From SZUA-430 sp044220975 (lineage in GTDB: Bacteria; Pseudomonadota; Alphaproteobacteria; Micropepsales; Micropepsaceae), in the NCBI GenBank assembly GCA_044220975.1, contig JBGAPZ010000001.1, positions 165,801 through 229,800 of the forward strand: a stretch of 64,000 nt of DNA, given 5' to 3'. Numbering within the stretch: the stretch's first letter is position 1; each line of letters starts with the position of its first letter. Below the pieces are notes generated by a model. The model was given only the letters and a program-made list of their open reading frames with translations. It did not search any database and had not been told where the DNA came from. A program made the position numbers and the translations under genes. Below are positions 35,655 to 44,868 of the stretch, piece after piece.

Positions 35655-37169
35655 CTAGCGGTTCACCTTGCCGGCCGCGCGCTGTGCTTCTTCTGCTGCG
35701 CGGAACAAAGCTGCAGATTTGAACACCGTTTCCATATACTCGGACTCAGGGTCGCTGTCGGCCACAACGCCGCCGCCAGCTTGCACATACATGGTGCCGT
35801 CTTTGACGATCGCGGTGCGAAGTACGATGCATGTATCCATGGTGCCGTTGGCGGAGAAGTAGCCGACGGTGCCGCCGTAGATACCGCGCTTTTCCTTTTC
35901 AAGTTCGTCGATGATCTCAAGCGCGCGGATCTTCGGCGCGCCGCTGGTTGTGCCCGCCGGGAAGCCAGCAATCAACGCATCGACTGCATCCTTGTCTGCA
36001 CGCAGACGGCCCTCGACGTTCGACACAATGTGCTGGACGTGGCTGTACTTCTCGATGACGAATTGTTCGGTCACGTTCACGGTGCCGGTGACGGCGACGC
36101 GACCAACGTCATTGCGCCCAAGGTCCAGCAACATCAGATGCTCGGCGCGCTCCTTCGGATCCGCAAGCAACTTGTCCGCAAGCGCTTTGTCCTCGCTAGG
36201 CGTCGCGCCGCGCCGGATTGTTCCGGCGATGGGGCGGATAGTCACGATGCCATCGCGCACACGCACCAGGATTTCCGGGCTCGAGCCCACGACCGAAAAT
36301 CCGGGATAGTTGAGAAAGTAGAGATAGGGCGATGGGTTAAGCCTGCGAAGGGCGCGATAAAGCTGCAAGGGCGGGAGCTTGAATGGCCGCCGAAAGCGCT
36401 GACTTGGCACCACCTGAAAGATGTCGCCCGCCGCGATGTATTCCTTCGCGCGCCGCACGATGTCGTGATACTCCGCCCGCGAGGTGTTCGACTGCGGCTC
36501 GTCGAGTTGCAAGGGATCGCCCGCGTAAGCGTCTTCCGGAATTCGATTGCGCGCAAAGTCGACAGCGACGGCCGACAAACGATCTTCAGCCAAGTCATAG
36601 GCATGCCGCGCTCCGACGCTCGCTTGCGCAAACACCGGCGTCGCGATCGTCACGTCGGCTCTAACAGCGTCGAAGATAGCGACAATCGTCGGCCGCACCA
36701 GAACCGCGTCAGGCAAGCCCAGAGGATCCGCCTGCTGCGCCGGCAGACGTTCCATTAGCCGCACCATGTCGTGTCCCAGATACCCAAACAGCCCCGACGC
36801 CATCGGTGGCAGGGCAGGGGGCAACTCCATCCGCGTCCGCGCAATAAGATCGCGCAGCGACGCAAGCGGGTCTTTCGCCTCGGCGGCGAACGTATTTGGC
36901 GCCTCCTGCGCTTGCAGATTCAACTCGGCTTTCCCGCCGCGGCAACGCCAGATGATGTCTGGCTTCAGTCCGATAATGGAGTAGCGGCCCCGAAGCTCGC
37001 CGCCCTGAACGCTCTCGAACAAGAAAGAATACGGATCCAGCGCACCAAGCTTCATCCATGCCGACACAGGCGTGTCCAAGTCGGCCACGAGAGAGCGCGC
37101 AACGATCTGCGGCTTTCCCGCTTCGTAGGCGGCGCGGAAAGCGTCGAACGAGGGCACAAGCTCCGTCAT
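35655..37169 (-). CDS. trpE: Anthranilate synthase component I
   Basis: A 504-residue chorismate-using enzyme. The C-terminal catalytic domain has FQVVPSQRFRRPFKLPP, IRPIAGTIRRGAT, LGRNDVGRVAVTGTVNV and GTTSGAPKIRALEIIDELE. The N-terminal regulatory domain, which binds tryptophan, is present. It starts within the stop of ppiD (4-base overlap), so it is probably translated from a ppiD-trpE message. That separates it from trpG. Confidence 0.96.
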   Translation of the reverse strand: MTELVPSFDAFRAAYEAGKPQIVARSLVADLDTPVSAWMKLGALDPYSFLFESVQGGELRGRYSIIGLKPDIIWRCRGGKAELNLQAQEAPNTFAAEAKDPLASLRDLIARTRMELPPALPPMASGLFGYLGHDMVRLMERLPAQQADPLGLPDAVLVRPTIVAIFDAVRADVTIATPVFAQASVGARHAYDLAEDRLSAVAVDFARNRIPEDAYAGDPLQLDEPQSNTSRAEYHDIVRRAKEYIAAGDIFQVVPSQRFRRPFKLPPLQLYRALRRLNPSPYLYFLNYPGFSVVGSSPEILVRVRDGIVTIRPIAGTIRRGATPSEDKALADKLLADPKERAEHLMLLDLGRNDVGRVAVTGTVNVTEQFVIEKYSHVQHIVSNVEGRLRADKDAVDALIAGFPAGTTSGAPKIRALEIIDELEKEKRGIYGGTVGYFSANGTMDTCIVLRTAIVKDGTMYVQAGGGVVADSDPESEYMETVFKSAALFRAAEEAQRAAGKVNR

Positions 37170-39043
37170 TCGCCGGTGTGGAATTTGGTGAACTGCGCTT
37201 CGTCGATACTTGCACCGACATCCGCACGCACCGCCTTGCTGAACTGCTCGATCAGGTCTTCCGTAAACACCTGCCGCAAATTGGCGCCGTACATGGCCCG
37301 TTGGGGATCGGTTGGCGCCTCGTCTTGGTAGGTGATCTCGACCAACCGGGCGACCACGCGGCTCTTACCGTCTGCGACAGATCCAGTGAAGAACTCCCCA
37401 ACCTTGGCCGCGCCAGCCGCCTCCAGGGTATCTGGGCCGAATACGCCTTGCTTCCCATAGCGAGCCATCGGGTCAGTGCGAAGGGGCGCCACGCCAAGCG
37501 TTGAGGCAATCGAAGCCATCGAGAGGCCGCCGTTGCCCTTCTTGACCAGGTCGGCGGCAATCGCGCTCAGCCGCTTGGTAAGCTCTTCGTTGCGCCAGTT
37601 GGTCAAAACCTCCTCGCGCACTTGCGCCAGCGGCTTGCGCGCGACCGGCGTCACCTTGTCGACGCGGAAGACATAGCGAACGCCTTCATTCGTCTCGCCG
37701 ATGTCGGAATCGACGCCGGCTTCCGCGGCGAAAACCTGCTCCAAGAATGAGCCGCCGGGCAAACCCTCGACTGCAGCGCCTGCAGCATCATTGCCGCGCG
37801 CGTCCACGGAGGCGACCGTCTTGACCGGCAAATTGAACTTTTTCGCCGCCTCTTCGATTGTAGCGCCGCCGCCCAAAGCATCTTCGAAATCGATCGTCAG
37901 CTGCACGAGCAGATCCTTCGACCGCTCTTTCACGAACTGATCGCGAATTTCGGGCGCTGCTTGCTCCAGCGTCTTGACGCTCCCGGGTGTCACCGAAAGC
38001 ACGCGCATAATCACCCAGCCGAACGCGCCTTTCATCGGATCGCTGATTTTGCCGACTGGCAGGTCGAACGCCGCCGCTGGGATTGTCGTATCGTTCTTCG
38101 ACACTTCGCCGAGTTTGATGTCTTCTGGCTTGTAACCTTCGGCTTTCGCGACCGCCTCGAACGTCTGCCCAGCATCCAGCTTCGTCTTGGCGGCGCGCGC
38201 GGCTGTTTCTGTCTTAAAGCGAATCTGATCGATCCGACGCTTCTCTGGCGTCTCGAAGTAACTCTTCGCCCGGTCGTACGCTTTCTTGATCTCGTCGTCC
38301 GTGATGGTCACGCGTGATGTCACGTCTTCCATCCGCACAGGCACAAACGTCAACGCGCGATACTCAGGCGTCGAGTAACGCAGATCGGCGTTCGAGTCAT
38401 AGTAAGTTTTCAGCGCCGCTTCGCTGGGGTCCTTGATCTCGCCGGCGCGCGTCGGGTCGATCAGCACGTACTCGGCCGTCAGGCGCTGGAGTCGGTATCT
38501 GTGCAGCGCGGCCTCAAGGCCCGGGGGCAGCGTCGTGCCGCCGGCGATAGTGCGGTAGAGTTGGCTTCGAAGAAGATCGGCGCGAACAAGTTCGTAGAAC
38601 GCCGGCTCGCTGACCTGATTCTCCTGCAATAGCTGCTCAAGCGCATTCCTATTCACACCACCCGAGCCGTCGGGAATATTCGCTTTCAAAATGTCCGCGA
38701 CCTGGTTGTTCGTGACCGAGAGCCCAAGCGACTTCGCTTTGTCCACGATAGCCAAACGCGTCAGCATGTCGTCGAGCGCAATGCGATCGAGGTCTTTCGC
38801 CTTGGCCTCCGCGGTCGAGAGTTCGACCTTGGTTTCGCGCGACATCTTCTTCAGATAGCGTGAGAATTCCTGTTGAAATACCTCGGGCGTAACCGGCTCA
38901 CCTCCCACGGTCGCAACGCGCGGCGACGGTGTGAAATCCATCCAGCCCTGGACGCCCCACAAGAAGCCGAAGCTGCTGACAAGGACCAGGATCATAATGA
39001 CCGCGAGCCACCCTTTGGAGGCGTTGCGCAGATATTCCAGCAT
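37166..39043 (-). CDS. PpiD-like peptidylprolyl isomerase, inner-membrane anchored
   Basis: A 625-residue protein with one N-terminal membrane helix (WLAVIMILVLVSSFGFLWGV, about residues 12-31) and a large periplasmic part. A SurA_N-type chaperone region follows the helix, with a parvulin (PpiC) domain around residues 240-365 (IRFKTETAARAAKTKLDAGQ, then GWVIMRVLSV). Such proteins help outer-membrane and periplasmic proteins fold. Its neighbour trpE on the same message is a conserved alphaproteobacterial arrangement without a known functional link. Confidence 0.85.
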   Translation of the reverse strand: MLEYLRNASKGWLAVIMILVLVSSFGFLWGVQGWMDFTPSPRVATVGGEPVTPEVFQQEFSRYLKKMSRETKVELSTAEAKAKDLDRIALDDMLTRLAIVDKAKSLGLSVTNNQVADILKANIPDGSGGVNRNALEQLLQENQVSEPAFYELVRADLLRSQLYRTIAGGTTLPPGLEAALHRYRLQRLTAEYVLIDPTRAGEIKDPSEAALKTYYDSNADLRYSTPEYRALTFVPVRMEDVTSRVTITDDEIKKAYDRAKSYFETPEKRRIDQIRFKTETAARAAKTKLDAGQTFEAVAKAEGYKPEDIKLGEVSKNDTTIPAAAFDLPVGKISDPMKGAFGWVIMRVLSVTPGSVKTLEQAAPEIRDQFVKERSKDLLVQLTIDFEDALGGGATIEEAAKKFNLPVKTVASVDARGNDAAGAAVEGLPGGSFLEQVFAAEAGVDSDIGETNEGVRYVFRVDKVTPVARKPLAQVREEVLTNWRNEELTKRLSAIAADLVKKGNGGLSMASIASTLGVAPLRTDPMARYGKQGVFGPDTLEAAGAAKVGEFFTGSVADGKSRVVARLVEITYQDEAPTDPQRAMYGANLRQVFTEDLIEQFSKAVRADVGASIDEAQFTKFHTGE

Positions 39044-39254
39044 GGGGGATCGCTACCGAGTGTCGAAGTTGCCGTTGTGCTAATCGTTAGGAGCGCGAGC
39101 GTTGGCGGCCCGAAACGGGGGCGCCAATCGGCACCTGAACCGAAGCGGGCGGGATATTAGGGGGCCACCCTGTGGGCGGCAAGCCGCGTCGGACCTTGAC
39201 CGCGAACCCCGGCAAGGGCTTTCGTCCAGAGCCCAAACGAGGCGGAAGACCACC

Positions 39255-40013
39255 GTGACCGCTCCAAAGCAACTGATCGCCGGTAACTGGAAAATGAACG
39301 GGCTGCTCGCGGCAAAAGCCGAAGTCGCAGCCCTGGTGCAAGGCATGAAGGGCCGCCCACAGCTCCCCGAAGTCTTGGTTTGCCCGCCCGCGACATTGTT
39401 GCGCGCGCTCATCGAAACAACCGATCGCACCCCGGTGGCGCTTGGCGGTCAAACGTGTCACGCAAAGACCAGCGGCGCGCATACCGGCGACATCAGCGCC
39501 GAGATGTTGAAAGACGCTGGCGCAAGCAGCGTGATCGTTGGCCACTCCGAACGCCGCACCGATCACAGAGAGACCAGCGCTGAGGTGGCGGCACAAGCCG
39601 CGGCCGCTTGGCGCGCAGGACTGTCGGCAATCATCTGCATCGGCGAAACCGAGGCTGAGCGGACGTCGGGTAAAATGGAAGACGTCCTTGCCGCCCAAAT
39701 CGACTGCAGCGTTCCAGGCGACGCGACCGCCGCGAACACGTCTGTCGCTTACGAACCGATTTGGGCAATCGGAACTGGCAAAACGGCGTCGCTTGCCGAC
39801 ATCGAAGACGCGCATGCGTTTATCCGCAAACGCATGACGGCCAAGCTTGGCGCGGCGGGCAGCGCCATCCGCTTGCTCTACGGCGGATCGGTCAAGCCCT
39901 CGAACGCCAAAGAGATTCTGCACGCCAAGGCGGTCGACGGCGTCTTGGTCGGTGGCGCCAGTCTAAAGGCCGCCGATTTCCTCGCGATCATCGACGGTGC
40001 CAAGCTCGCCTAG
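39255..40013 (+). CDS. tpiA: Triosephosphate isomerase
   Basis: A 252-residue glycolytic TIM barrel. Lys and His active-site residues are in LIAGNWKMNG and IVGHSERR, and the catalytic Glu is in AYEPIWAIGTGKTA. The phosphate loop is LLYGGSVKPSN. GTG 39255 is chosen because it gives the family N-terminus. The open frame reaches back to 39102, but that part is unrelated. It is divergent from ppiD and converges on the short-chain dehydrogenase with a 4-base overlap. Confidence 0.96.
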   Translation: MTAPKQLIAGNWKMNGLLAAKAEVAALVQGMKGRPQLPEVLVCPPATLLRALIETTDRTPVALGGQTCHAKTSGAHTGDISAEMLKDAGASSVIVGHSERRTDHRETSAEVAAQAAAAWRAGLSAIICIGETEAERTSGKMEDVLAAQIDCSVPGDATAANTSVAYEPIWAIGTGKTASLADIEDAHAFIRKRMTAKLGAAGSAIRLLYGGSVKPSNAKEILHAKAVDGVLVGGASLKAADFLAIIDGAKLA

Positions 40014-40792
40014 AAGACCGCGTAGCCGCCGTCGATCACGAATGTATCGCCCGAGTGATATGCCGAAGCGTCGCTCGCCAAATAAACCGCGATGCCGCCA
40101 AAGTCCGCCGGCTGCCCCCATCGCCGGGAAGGGACGCGCGCAATCACCTTGTCGGTGAAGACGGGTGACGTCTGCGCCATCGCAGTCATGTCCGTCGCAA
40201 TCCAACCCGGCAGAATTGCGTTGGCGCGAACGCCATCGCGCGCGAACTCGACCGCGATGCCACGCATCATCGAGATCACAGCACCCTTCGTGGCAGCGTA
40301 GTGTTGGTTGCGTGCGGCACCCTCGATAGCCGCCAGGCTTGCAACAACGGCCAGCGATCCGCCGGCATCGCCGTTGCCGGAACGCTCGCGCATATGGCGC
40401 GCCGCTTCGCGCAAGGTGAAAAAGGCGCCCTCCTGATTGACCGACACGACCTTCCGATACTGTTCGATCGTGATGTCGAGGAATGACTTCGAGGCAAGCC
40501 CGATGCCCGCGTTCGCGAAAACAGCATCGACACGCCCCAACTTGCTGACGACCGCTTTCATGCCTTCAACGACCTGCGCTTCATTCGCGACATCGATCGT
40601 CTGCGCGAGCACCCGCCGGCCCGCCGCCTTCAAGGTGGTCTCGGCCGCGCGATTCTTATCCTCGTTCGTGCCCCAGATCGCGACATCCGCGCCGGCGTGC
40701 GCCAGAGCCTCCGCCATCCCAAGCCCAATGCCGCCGTTTCCGCCGGTCACGAGGGCCACTTTTCCGGTGAGATCGAATGGCTTGTACGTCAT
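40010..40792 (-). CDS. Short-chain dehydrogenase/reductase (SDR family)
   Basis: A 260-residue classical SDR. The NAD(P) site is VALVTGGNGGIGLG, the structural motif is FANAG, and the catalytic YxxxK is HYAATKGA. The C-terminal GDTFVIDGGY is typical. ATG 40792 with GGGAAC upstream is chosen over the long in-frame extension to 40936. Substrate is unknown. Relatives include gluconate and 3-oxoacyl reductases. Confidence 0.87.
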   Translation of the reverse strand: MTYKPFDLTGKVALVTGGNGGIGLGMAEALAHAGADVAIWGTNEDKNRAAETTLKAAGRRVLAQTIDVANEAQVVEGMKAVVSKLGRVDAVFANAGIGLASKSFLDITIEQYRKVVSVNQEGAFFTLREAARHMRERSGNGDAGGSLAVVASLAAIEGAARNQHYAATKGAVISMMRGIAVEFARDGVRANAILPGWIATDMTAMAQTSPVFTDKVIARVPSRRWGQPADFGGIAVYLASDASAYHSGDTFVIDGGYAVF

Positions 40793-40962
40793 TGAGTTCC
40801 CTTGCCTGAGGCCACACCGCTGAGGTGAGTGGTGTGGGGTGCTTATCCTTTGGGTAGTCTTGCGCCGGTCGCGGCACTCGCGCAGGTTAGCGCACCTGGT
40901 CGCGGCACGGGAGTCGCGGCACGACGACTGGGTCATCGCCTCTCACGTTACGGAACAGTGCC

Positions 40963-41889
40963 ATGCGGTTCGCACGATTGGTGCGCTCGACTCTGGTTGC
41001 AGTGTTGGTTGCAGGACTGTTCGGCTGCGCGTCCGACAAGCCGCCAGGTGCCGTGGGTGGCGGCAACTACAAGATCGGCAACCCGTATCAGATCGCCGGC
41101 GTCTGGTATTACCCCAAGGAAGACCCGTTCTACGACGAGACGGGTATCGCCTCTTGGTACGGACCAGATTTCCACGGCAAGGCGACCGCGAACGGCGAAC
41201 GCTACGACATGGAAGCACTGACCGCTGCACACCGCACATTGCCGATGCCGGTGATCGTGCGTGTCACGAACCTCGAGAATGGCCGCTCTGTTCGCTTGCG
41301 CGTCAACGACCGCGGACCCTACGCGCGCGGGCGCATTATCGACGTCTCGCGCCGTGCCGCGACACTTCTCGGATTCCACGGAAACGGAACCGCCCGCGTC
41401 CGAGTGCAGTTCGAGGGCAGGGCAGAGGTCGGCGCCGCTCCGCCACAAGACGACAGTGAAATTGCCGCCGCATCATCCAGCATCAAAGCAGCGCCGCTGA
41501 GTTCGGTGGCGAGCAGCGAACTTGCGCCACCGCCCGGCGCCGCGTCCGCCACTGCGCGGCCTCCCGCATCGGATGTTCGCGTGGCTTCCAGCGCCGCTAT
41601 GGCGCCGGTAGCCGATGAATCTGTGGATGGCGTGGTCACGACCGTGCCTATTCCTTCCAGCACCCAAATCTGGGTGCAAGTTGGCGCGTTCCTCACGCGC
41701 GGCAACGCCGATCGCCTGGCCCAACGGCTCGTCTACGCGGGCGGCGCGCGCGTGACGCCATCTACCGCAAACGGCAAGCCGATCTACCGCGTCAGGTTCG
41801 GACCGTTTGCAACGGTGGAACAAGCAGATTCCATGTTGAACACGGTGATCGAAAAGGGTCACAACGGCGCGCAAATCGTCGTCGAGTAG
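40963..41889 (+). CDS. rlpA: Septal ring lytic transglycosylase RlpA family lipoprotein
   Basis: A 308-residue outer-membrane lipoprotein with a lipobox at LFGC (Cys22). The double-psi beta-barrel of RlpA is at about residues 60-150 (ETGIASWYGPDFHGKATANG, then LRVNDRGPYARGRIIDVS). A low-complexity Ala/Ser/Pro stretch leads to a C-terminal SPOR domain (WVQVGAFLTRGNADRLAQRL, ending near 308) that binds denuded septal glycan. It sits upstream of a D-Ala-D-Ala carboxypeptidase, as expected for a wall-remodelling pair. Confidence 0.92.
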   Translation: MRFARLVRSTLVAVLVAGLFGCASDKPPGAVGGGNYKIGNPYQIAGVWYYPKEDPFYDETGIASWYGPDFHGKATANGERYDMEALTAAHRTLPMPVIVRVTNLENGRSVRLRVNDRGPYARGRIIDVSRRAATLLGFHGNGTARVRVQFEGRAEVGAAPPQDDSEIAAASSSIKAAPLSSVASSELAPPPGAASATARPPASDVRVASSAAMAPVADESVDGVVTTVPIPSSTQIWVQVGAFLTRGNADRLAQRLVYAGGARVTPSTANGKPIYRVRFGPFATVEQADSMLNTVIEKGHNGAQIVVE

Positions 41890-41897
41890 GAAGAACC

Positions 41898-43127
41898 ATG
41901 CGATTTTTGTCAGTACTCAGCGTCCTCGTTCTCGCAGCCACCGCCAACGCCCAGCCGGTGGCCGATCCATCGACTGAGCTGCAAACGAACGCGCGCTTCG
42001 CCGAGATGATCGACTTCGAAACAGGTGCCGTACTGTTTTCCAAGGACGGCGACCAAGTCATGGCACCCGCCTCAATGGCCAAGTTGATGACCGTCGCCAT
42101 ATTGTTCGAAAAATTGAAGCACGGCGACCTTCGCCTCGAAGACACTTTCACGGTCAGCGAACGCGCGTGGCGCCTGTCGGTCGCGGGCAAAAACGAATCC
42201 TCGAAGATGTTCGTGAGCATCGGCTCGCAGATCAAAGTCAGCGACCTGCTGCGCGGCATCATCATCCAGTCGGGTAACGATGCTTGCACGGTCGTCGCCG
42301 AGCATTTCTCCGGTTCGGAGGAAGCGTTCTCCGAACTGATGAATGCCGAAGCGAAGAAAATCGGCCTCGTCAACTCGGTCTTCAAGAACGCAAGCGGTCT
42401 GCCACACCCTGAGATGCACGTTACGGCGCACGATCTCGCGCGCCTCGCCAACTATCTCATTCGAGAATTTCCGGAGTATTACGGCATCTTTGGCGAACGC
42501 GAATTCACCTGGAACGGCATTAAGCAGGGAAACCGTAATCTGCTGCTCGGCGCGTATGCTGGTGCAGATGGATTGAAGACGGGCCACACCGCCGACTCTG
42601 GGTACGGCATGGTAGCGTCAGCGGTGCAAGACGGGCGCAGGTTGATCGTCGTCGTCAACGGTCTTGCCAGCGAAATCGAACGTGCAACCGAGGCAAAGCG
42701 TTTGCTCGATCTCGGCTTTCGCGAGTTCCGCAGCTACGCATTGTTCAAAGCGGGTGACACTGTTGGTGAAGCCGAAGTCTGGGCCGGCGAACAACGGGCT
42801 GTGCCGCTGGCCGTGCGCCAGCCGGTGAAGCTGATCATGCGCCGCGCGTCGCGCGACGGCTTGAAAGTCGTGCTGAGCTACAACGAACCGGTGATGTCGC
42901 CGGTTCAACGCGGTCAAGAATTGGGCAAGCTCACGATCACCGCACCCGGGATGCCCGACCAAACCGTACCCGTCTACGCCGGCGCCGAAGTCGACGCTGG
43001 CGGCATCTTCACGCAAGTCCGTGTTGGTGTGAAAGAGTTGCTGTCGGGCGGACCAGAGCCGCAAGCGGCATCCGAAGTCGTCAAATTGAACGATGACGGC
43101 GCCGTGCCGCAACCGGCGACCCAATGA
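41898..43127 (+). CDS. D-alanyl-D-alanine carboxypeptidase (penicillin-binding protein 5/6 family)
   Basis: A 409-residue secreted serine peptidase S11. A signal peptide ends near ATANAQP. The catalytic triad motifs are SMAK (APASMAKLMTVAIL), SGN (IIQSGNDACTVVAEH) and KTG (DGLKTGHTADSGYG). A C-terminal PBP5-type domain follows. The end of the chain lacks a clear amphipathic anchor. It begins 8 bases after rlpA and overlaps tmk by 4 bases. It is often named dacC or dacA in alphaproteobacteria. Confidence 0.93.
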   Translation: MRFLSVLSVLVLAATANAQPVADPSTELQTNARFAEMIDFETGAVLFSKDGDQVMAPASMAKLMTVAILFEKLKHGDLRLEDTFTVSERAWRLSVAGKNESSKMFVSIGSQIKVSDLLRGIIIQSGNDACTVVAEHFSGSEEAFSELMNAEAKKIGLVNSVFKNASGLPHPEMHVTAHDLARLANYLIREFPEYYGIFGEREFTWNGIKQGNRNLLLGAYAGADGLKTGHTADSGYGMVASAVQDGRRLIVVVNGLASEIERATEAKRLLDLGFREFRSYALFKAGDTVGEAEVWAGEQRAVPLAVRQPVKLIMRRASRDGLKVVLSYNEPVMSPVQRGQELGKLTITAPGMPDQTVPVYAGAEVDAGGIFTQVRVGVKELLSGGPEPQAASEVVKLNDDGAVPQPATQ

Positions 43128-43756
43128 ATCGCGGCCGCTTCATCACCTTTGAGGGCGGGGAAGGAACCGGAAAATCGACGCAAGTTCGACTGCTTGCCCA
43201 ACACTTGTCGAAGGCTGGGGCAGACATCGTGCAGACGCGCGAACCCGGCGGCTCGCCTTCAGCAGAAGAAATCCGTGCCCTCCTGGTGACAGGCGCTGCC
43301 GACCGCTGGTCGACACTCGCCGAGACACTGTTGTTTTATGCGGCGCGTGTTGAGCATTGGCGCCAAGTCATTGATCCAGCCCTGTCGCGCGGTGCGCACG
43401 TCATCTGCGACCGCTTCGCGGATTCCACGATGGCCTACCAGTGTTACGCTGGCGGGCTGGACAAGCGCGTGGTGACTGACCTTCATCGCCTGGCAATGGG
43501 CAAGGCCGAACCTGACCTGACACTCGTCCTAGATTTGCCCATAGACGAAGGATTGAAACGGGCGGCCGCACGTCGCGACGATGAAACGCGCTTTGAACGC
43601 AAAGGCCGTGAGTTTCACGAACGGCTGCGCAACGGATTTCTAGAGATCGCGCGCGCCGCGACGAAGCGGTGCGCAGTCATCGATGCTTCTCTGAGTGTGG
43701 AACAGGTGCAAGCGGCGGTGCGGACTGCGGTGGCAACACGGTTGGGCCTCGGCTGA
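43124..43756 (+). CDS. tmk: Thymidylate kinase
   Basis: A 210-residue P-loop kinase making dTDP. The P-loop is FEGGEGTGKSTQ, the DR motif is CDRFADSTMAYQ, and the lid is AARRDDETRFERKG. It overlaps both neighbours by a few bases (dacC-type gene upstream, holB downstream), so the three are translationally coupled. Confidence 0.97.
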   Translation: MNRGRFITFEGGEGTGKSTQVRLLAQHLSKAGADIVQTREPGGSPSAEEIRALLVTGAADRWSTLAETLLFYAARVEHWRQVIDPALSRGAHVICDRFADSTMAYQCYAGGLDKRVVTDLHRLAMGKAEPDLTLVLDLPIDEGLKRAAARRDDETRFERKGREFHERLRNGFLEIARAATKRCAVIDASLSVEQVQAAVRTAVATRLGLG

Positions 43757-44859
43757 TGGCACCGCGAGCCCGCACCGCGGACGCCGAGCCTACGCCCGAA
43801 AGCGATCGCATCGGCGATCTGCTGCATCCGCGAGAGCGCTCCAACCTCTTCGGTCATGAAGCCGCCGCGCGCACGCTAGCGACAGCGGCGCGCTCTGGAC
43901 GCCTGCACCACGCCTGGATCCTCGCCGGTCCAAAGGGTGTGGGGAAGGCCACGTTGGCCTGGCGGTTCGCCCGCGCCGTGTTGGCGCACGGCGCCGCCAA
44001 TTGTCCGGACGACCTTGCCGTGCCAGAGGGAAATTTGGTGGCGCGCCAAGTCGCAGCGCTCGCGCACCCGGACCTCATCGTCATTCGCCGTCCGTGGGAT
44101 CATGAAAAAAAGCGATTCAAGACCGAACTTCCCGTGGACGAGGTCCGCCGCCTGCACGGCTTCTTCTCGCGCCACGCGTCCGAAGGCGGCGCACGCATCG
44201 CCATCATCGATACAGCCGACGACATGAACCGCGCCTCGCAAAATGCGCTGCTCAAGATCCTGGAGGAGCCGCCGGCCAATGCAATCTTGCTCCTGATTTC
44301 ACATGCGCCTGGCGGGCTCCTCCCGACAACGCGTTCGCGGTGCCGTTTACTGACGTTGCGCAAACTTGCCGCCGAACCGATGGAGGACGCGGTCGCCGAA
44401 CTCGCGCCGGCCATCGACCAAAAATCACGCGCACTGGTCTCCGCACTGGCGGATGGTGCGCCAGGCCGCGCCTTGGAACTTGCCGAAAGCGACGCCACCG
44501 CCACCTACCGCGACATCGCGGAATTGTTGCTTTCGCTGCCGCGGTTGAACGGCGCCAAGCTCTTCGGGTTTGCTGAAAAGGTCGCACGCGCACCAGCCGA
44601 TCGCGGTCTGGGTCTATTCGTGACGTTGCTCTCGCAAATCGAAGAACGCGCCCTCCGCGGAGCCTACGCCGCGCTGGAACCCGTTCCAGGTGAGGACGCC
44701 TTGCTGCGACACCTGCGCGCGGCCATGCCGTTGGAACGCTGGTCCGGGCTTTGGGAGACACTCAAGACCGATGCCTTGCGTGCCGACGAATTGAACCTTG
44801 ACAAGAAACAACTGGTCCTCAACACGTTTTTTGCTATTGAGGCGGCGTCCCAGCGCTGA
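43756..44859 (+). CDS. holB: DNA polymerase III subunit delta'
   Basis: A 367-residue clamp-loader subunit. It starts at ATG 43756 inside the tmk stop. LHHAWILAGPKGVGKATLAW is the P-loop region, and NALLKILEEPPANAILLLIS with TTRSRCRLLTLRKL is the sensor and SRC motif region. The zinc-binding cysteines of gammaproteobacterial HolB are absent, which is usual here. Many alphaproteobacteria have metG between holB and tatD. It is missing from this position. Confidence 0.9.
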   Translation: MAPRARTADAEPTPESDRIGDLLHPRERSNLFGHEAAARTLATAARSGRLHHAWILAGPKGVGKATLAWRFARAVLAHGAANCPDDLAVPEGNLVARQVAALAHPDLIVIRRPWDHEKKRFKTELPVDEVRRLHGFFSRHASEGGARIAIIDTADDMNRASQNALLKILEEPPANAILLLISHAPGGLLPTTRSRCRLLTLRKLAAEPMEDAVAELAPAIDQKSRALVSALADGAPGRALELAESDATATYRDIAELLLSLPRLNGAKLFGFAEKVARAPADRGLGLFVTLLSQIEERALRGAYAALEPVPGEDALLRHLRAAMPLERWSGLWETLKTDALRADELNLDKKQLVLNTFFAIEAASQR

Positions 44860-44868
44860 CGCCAAACC

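Noticed and set aside
35781..36758. 325-codon plus-strand frame opposite trpE
   Set aside because: Antisense shadow of the conserved trpE catalytic domain.
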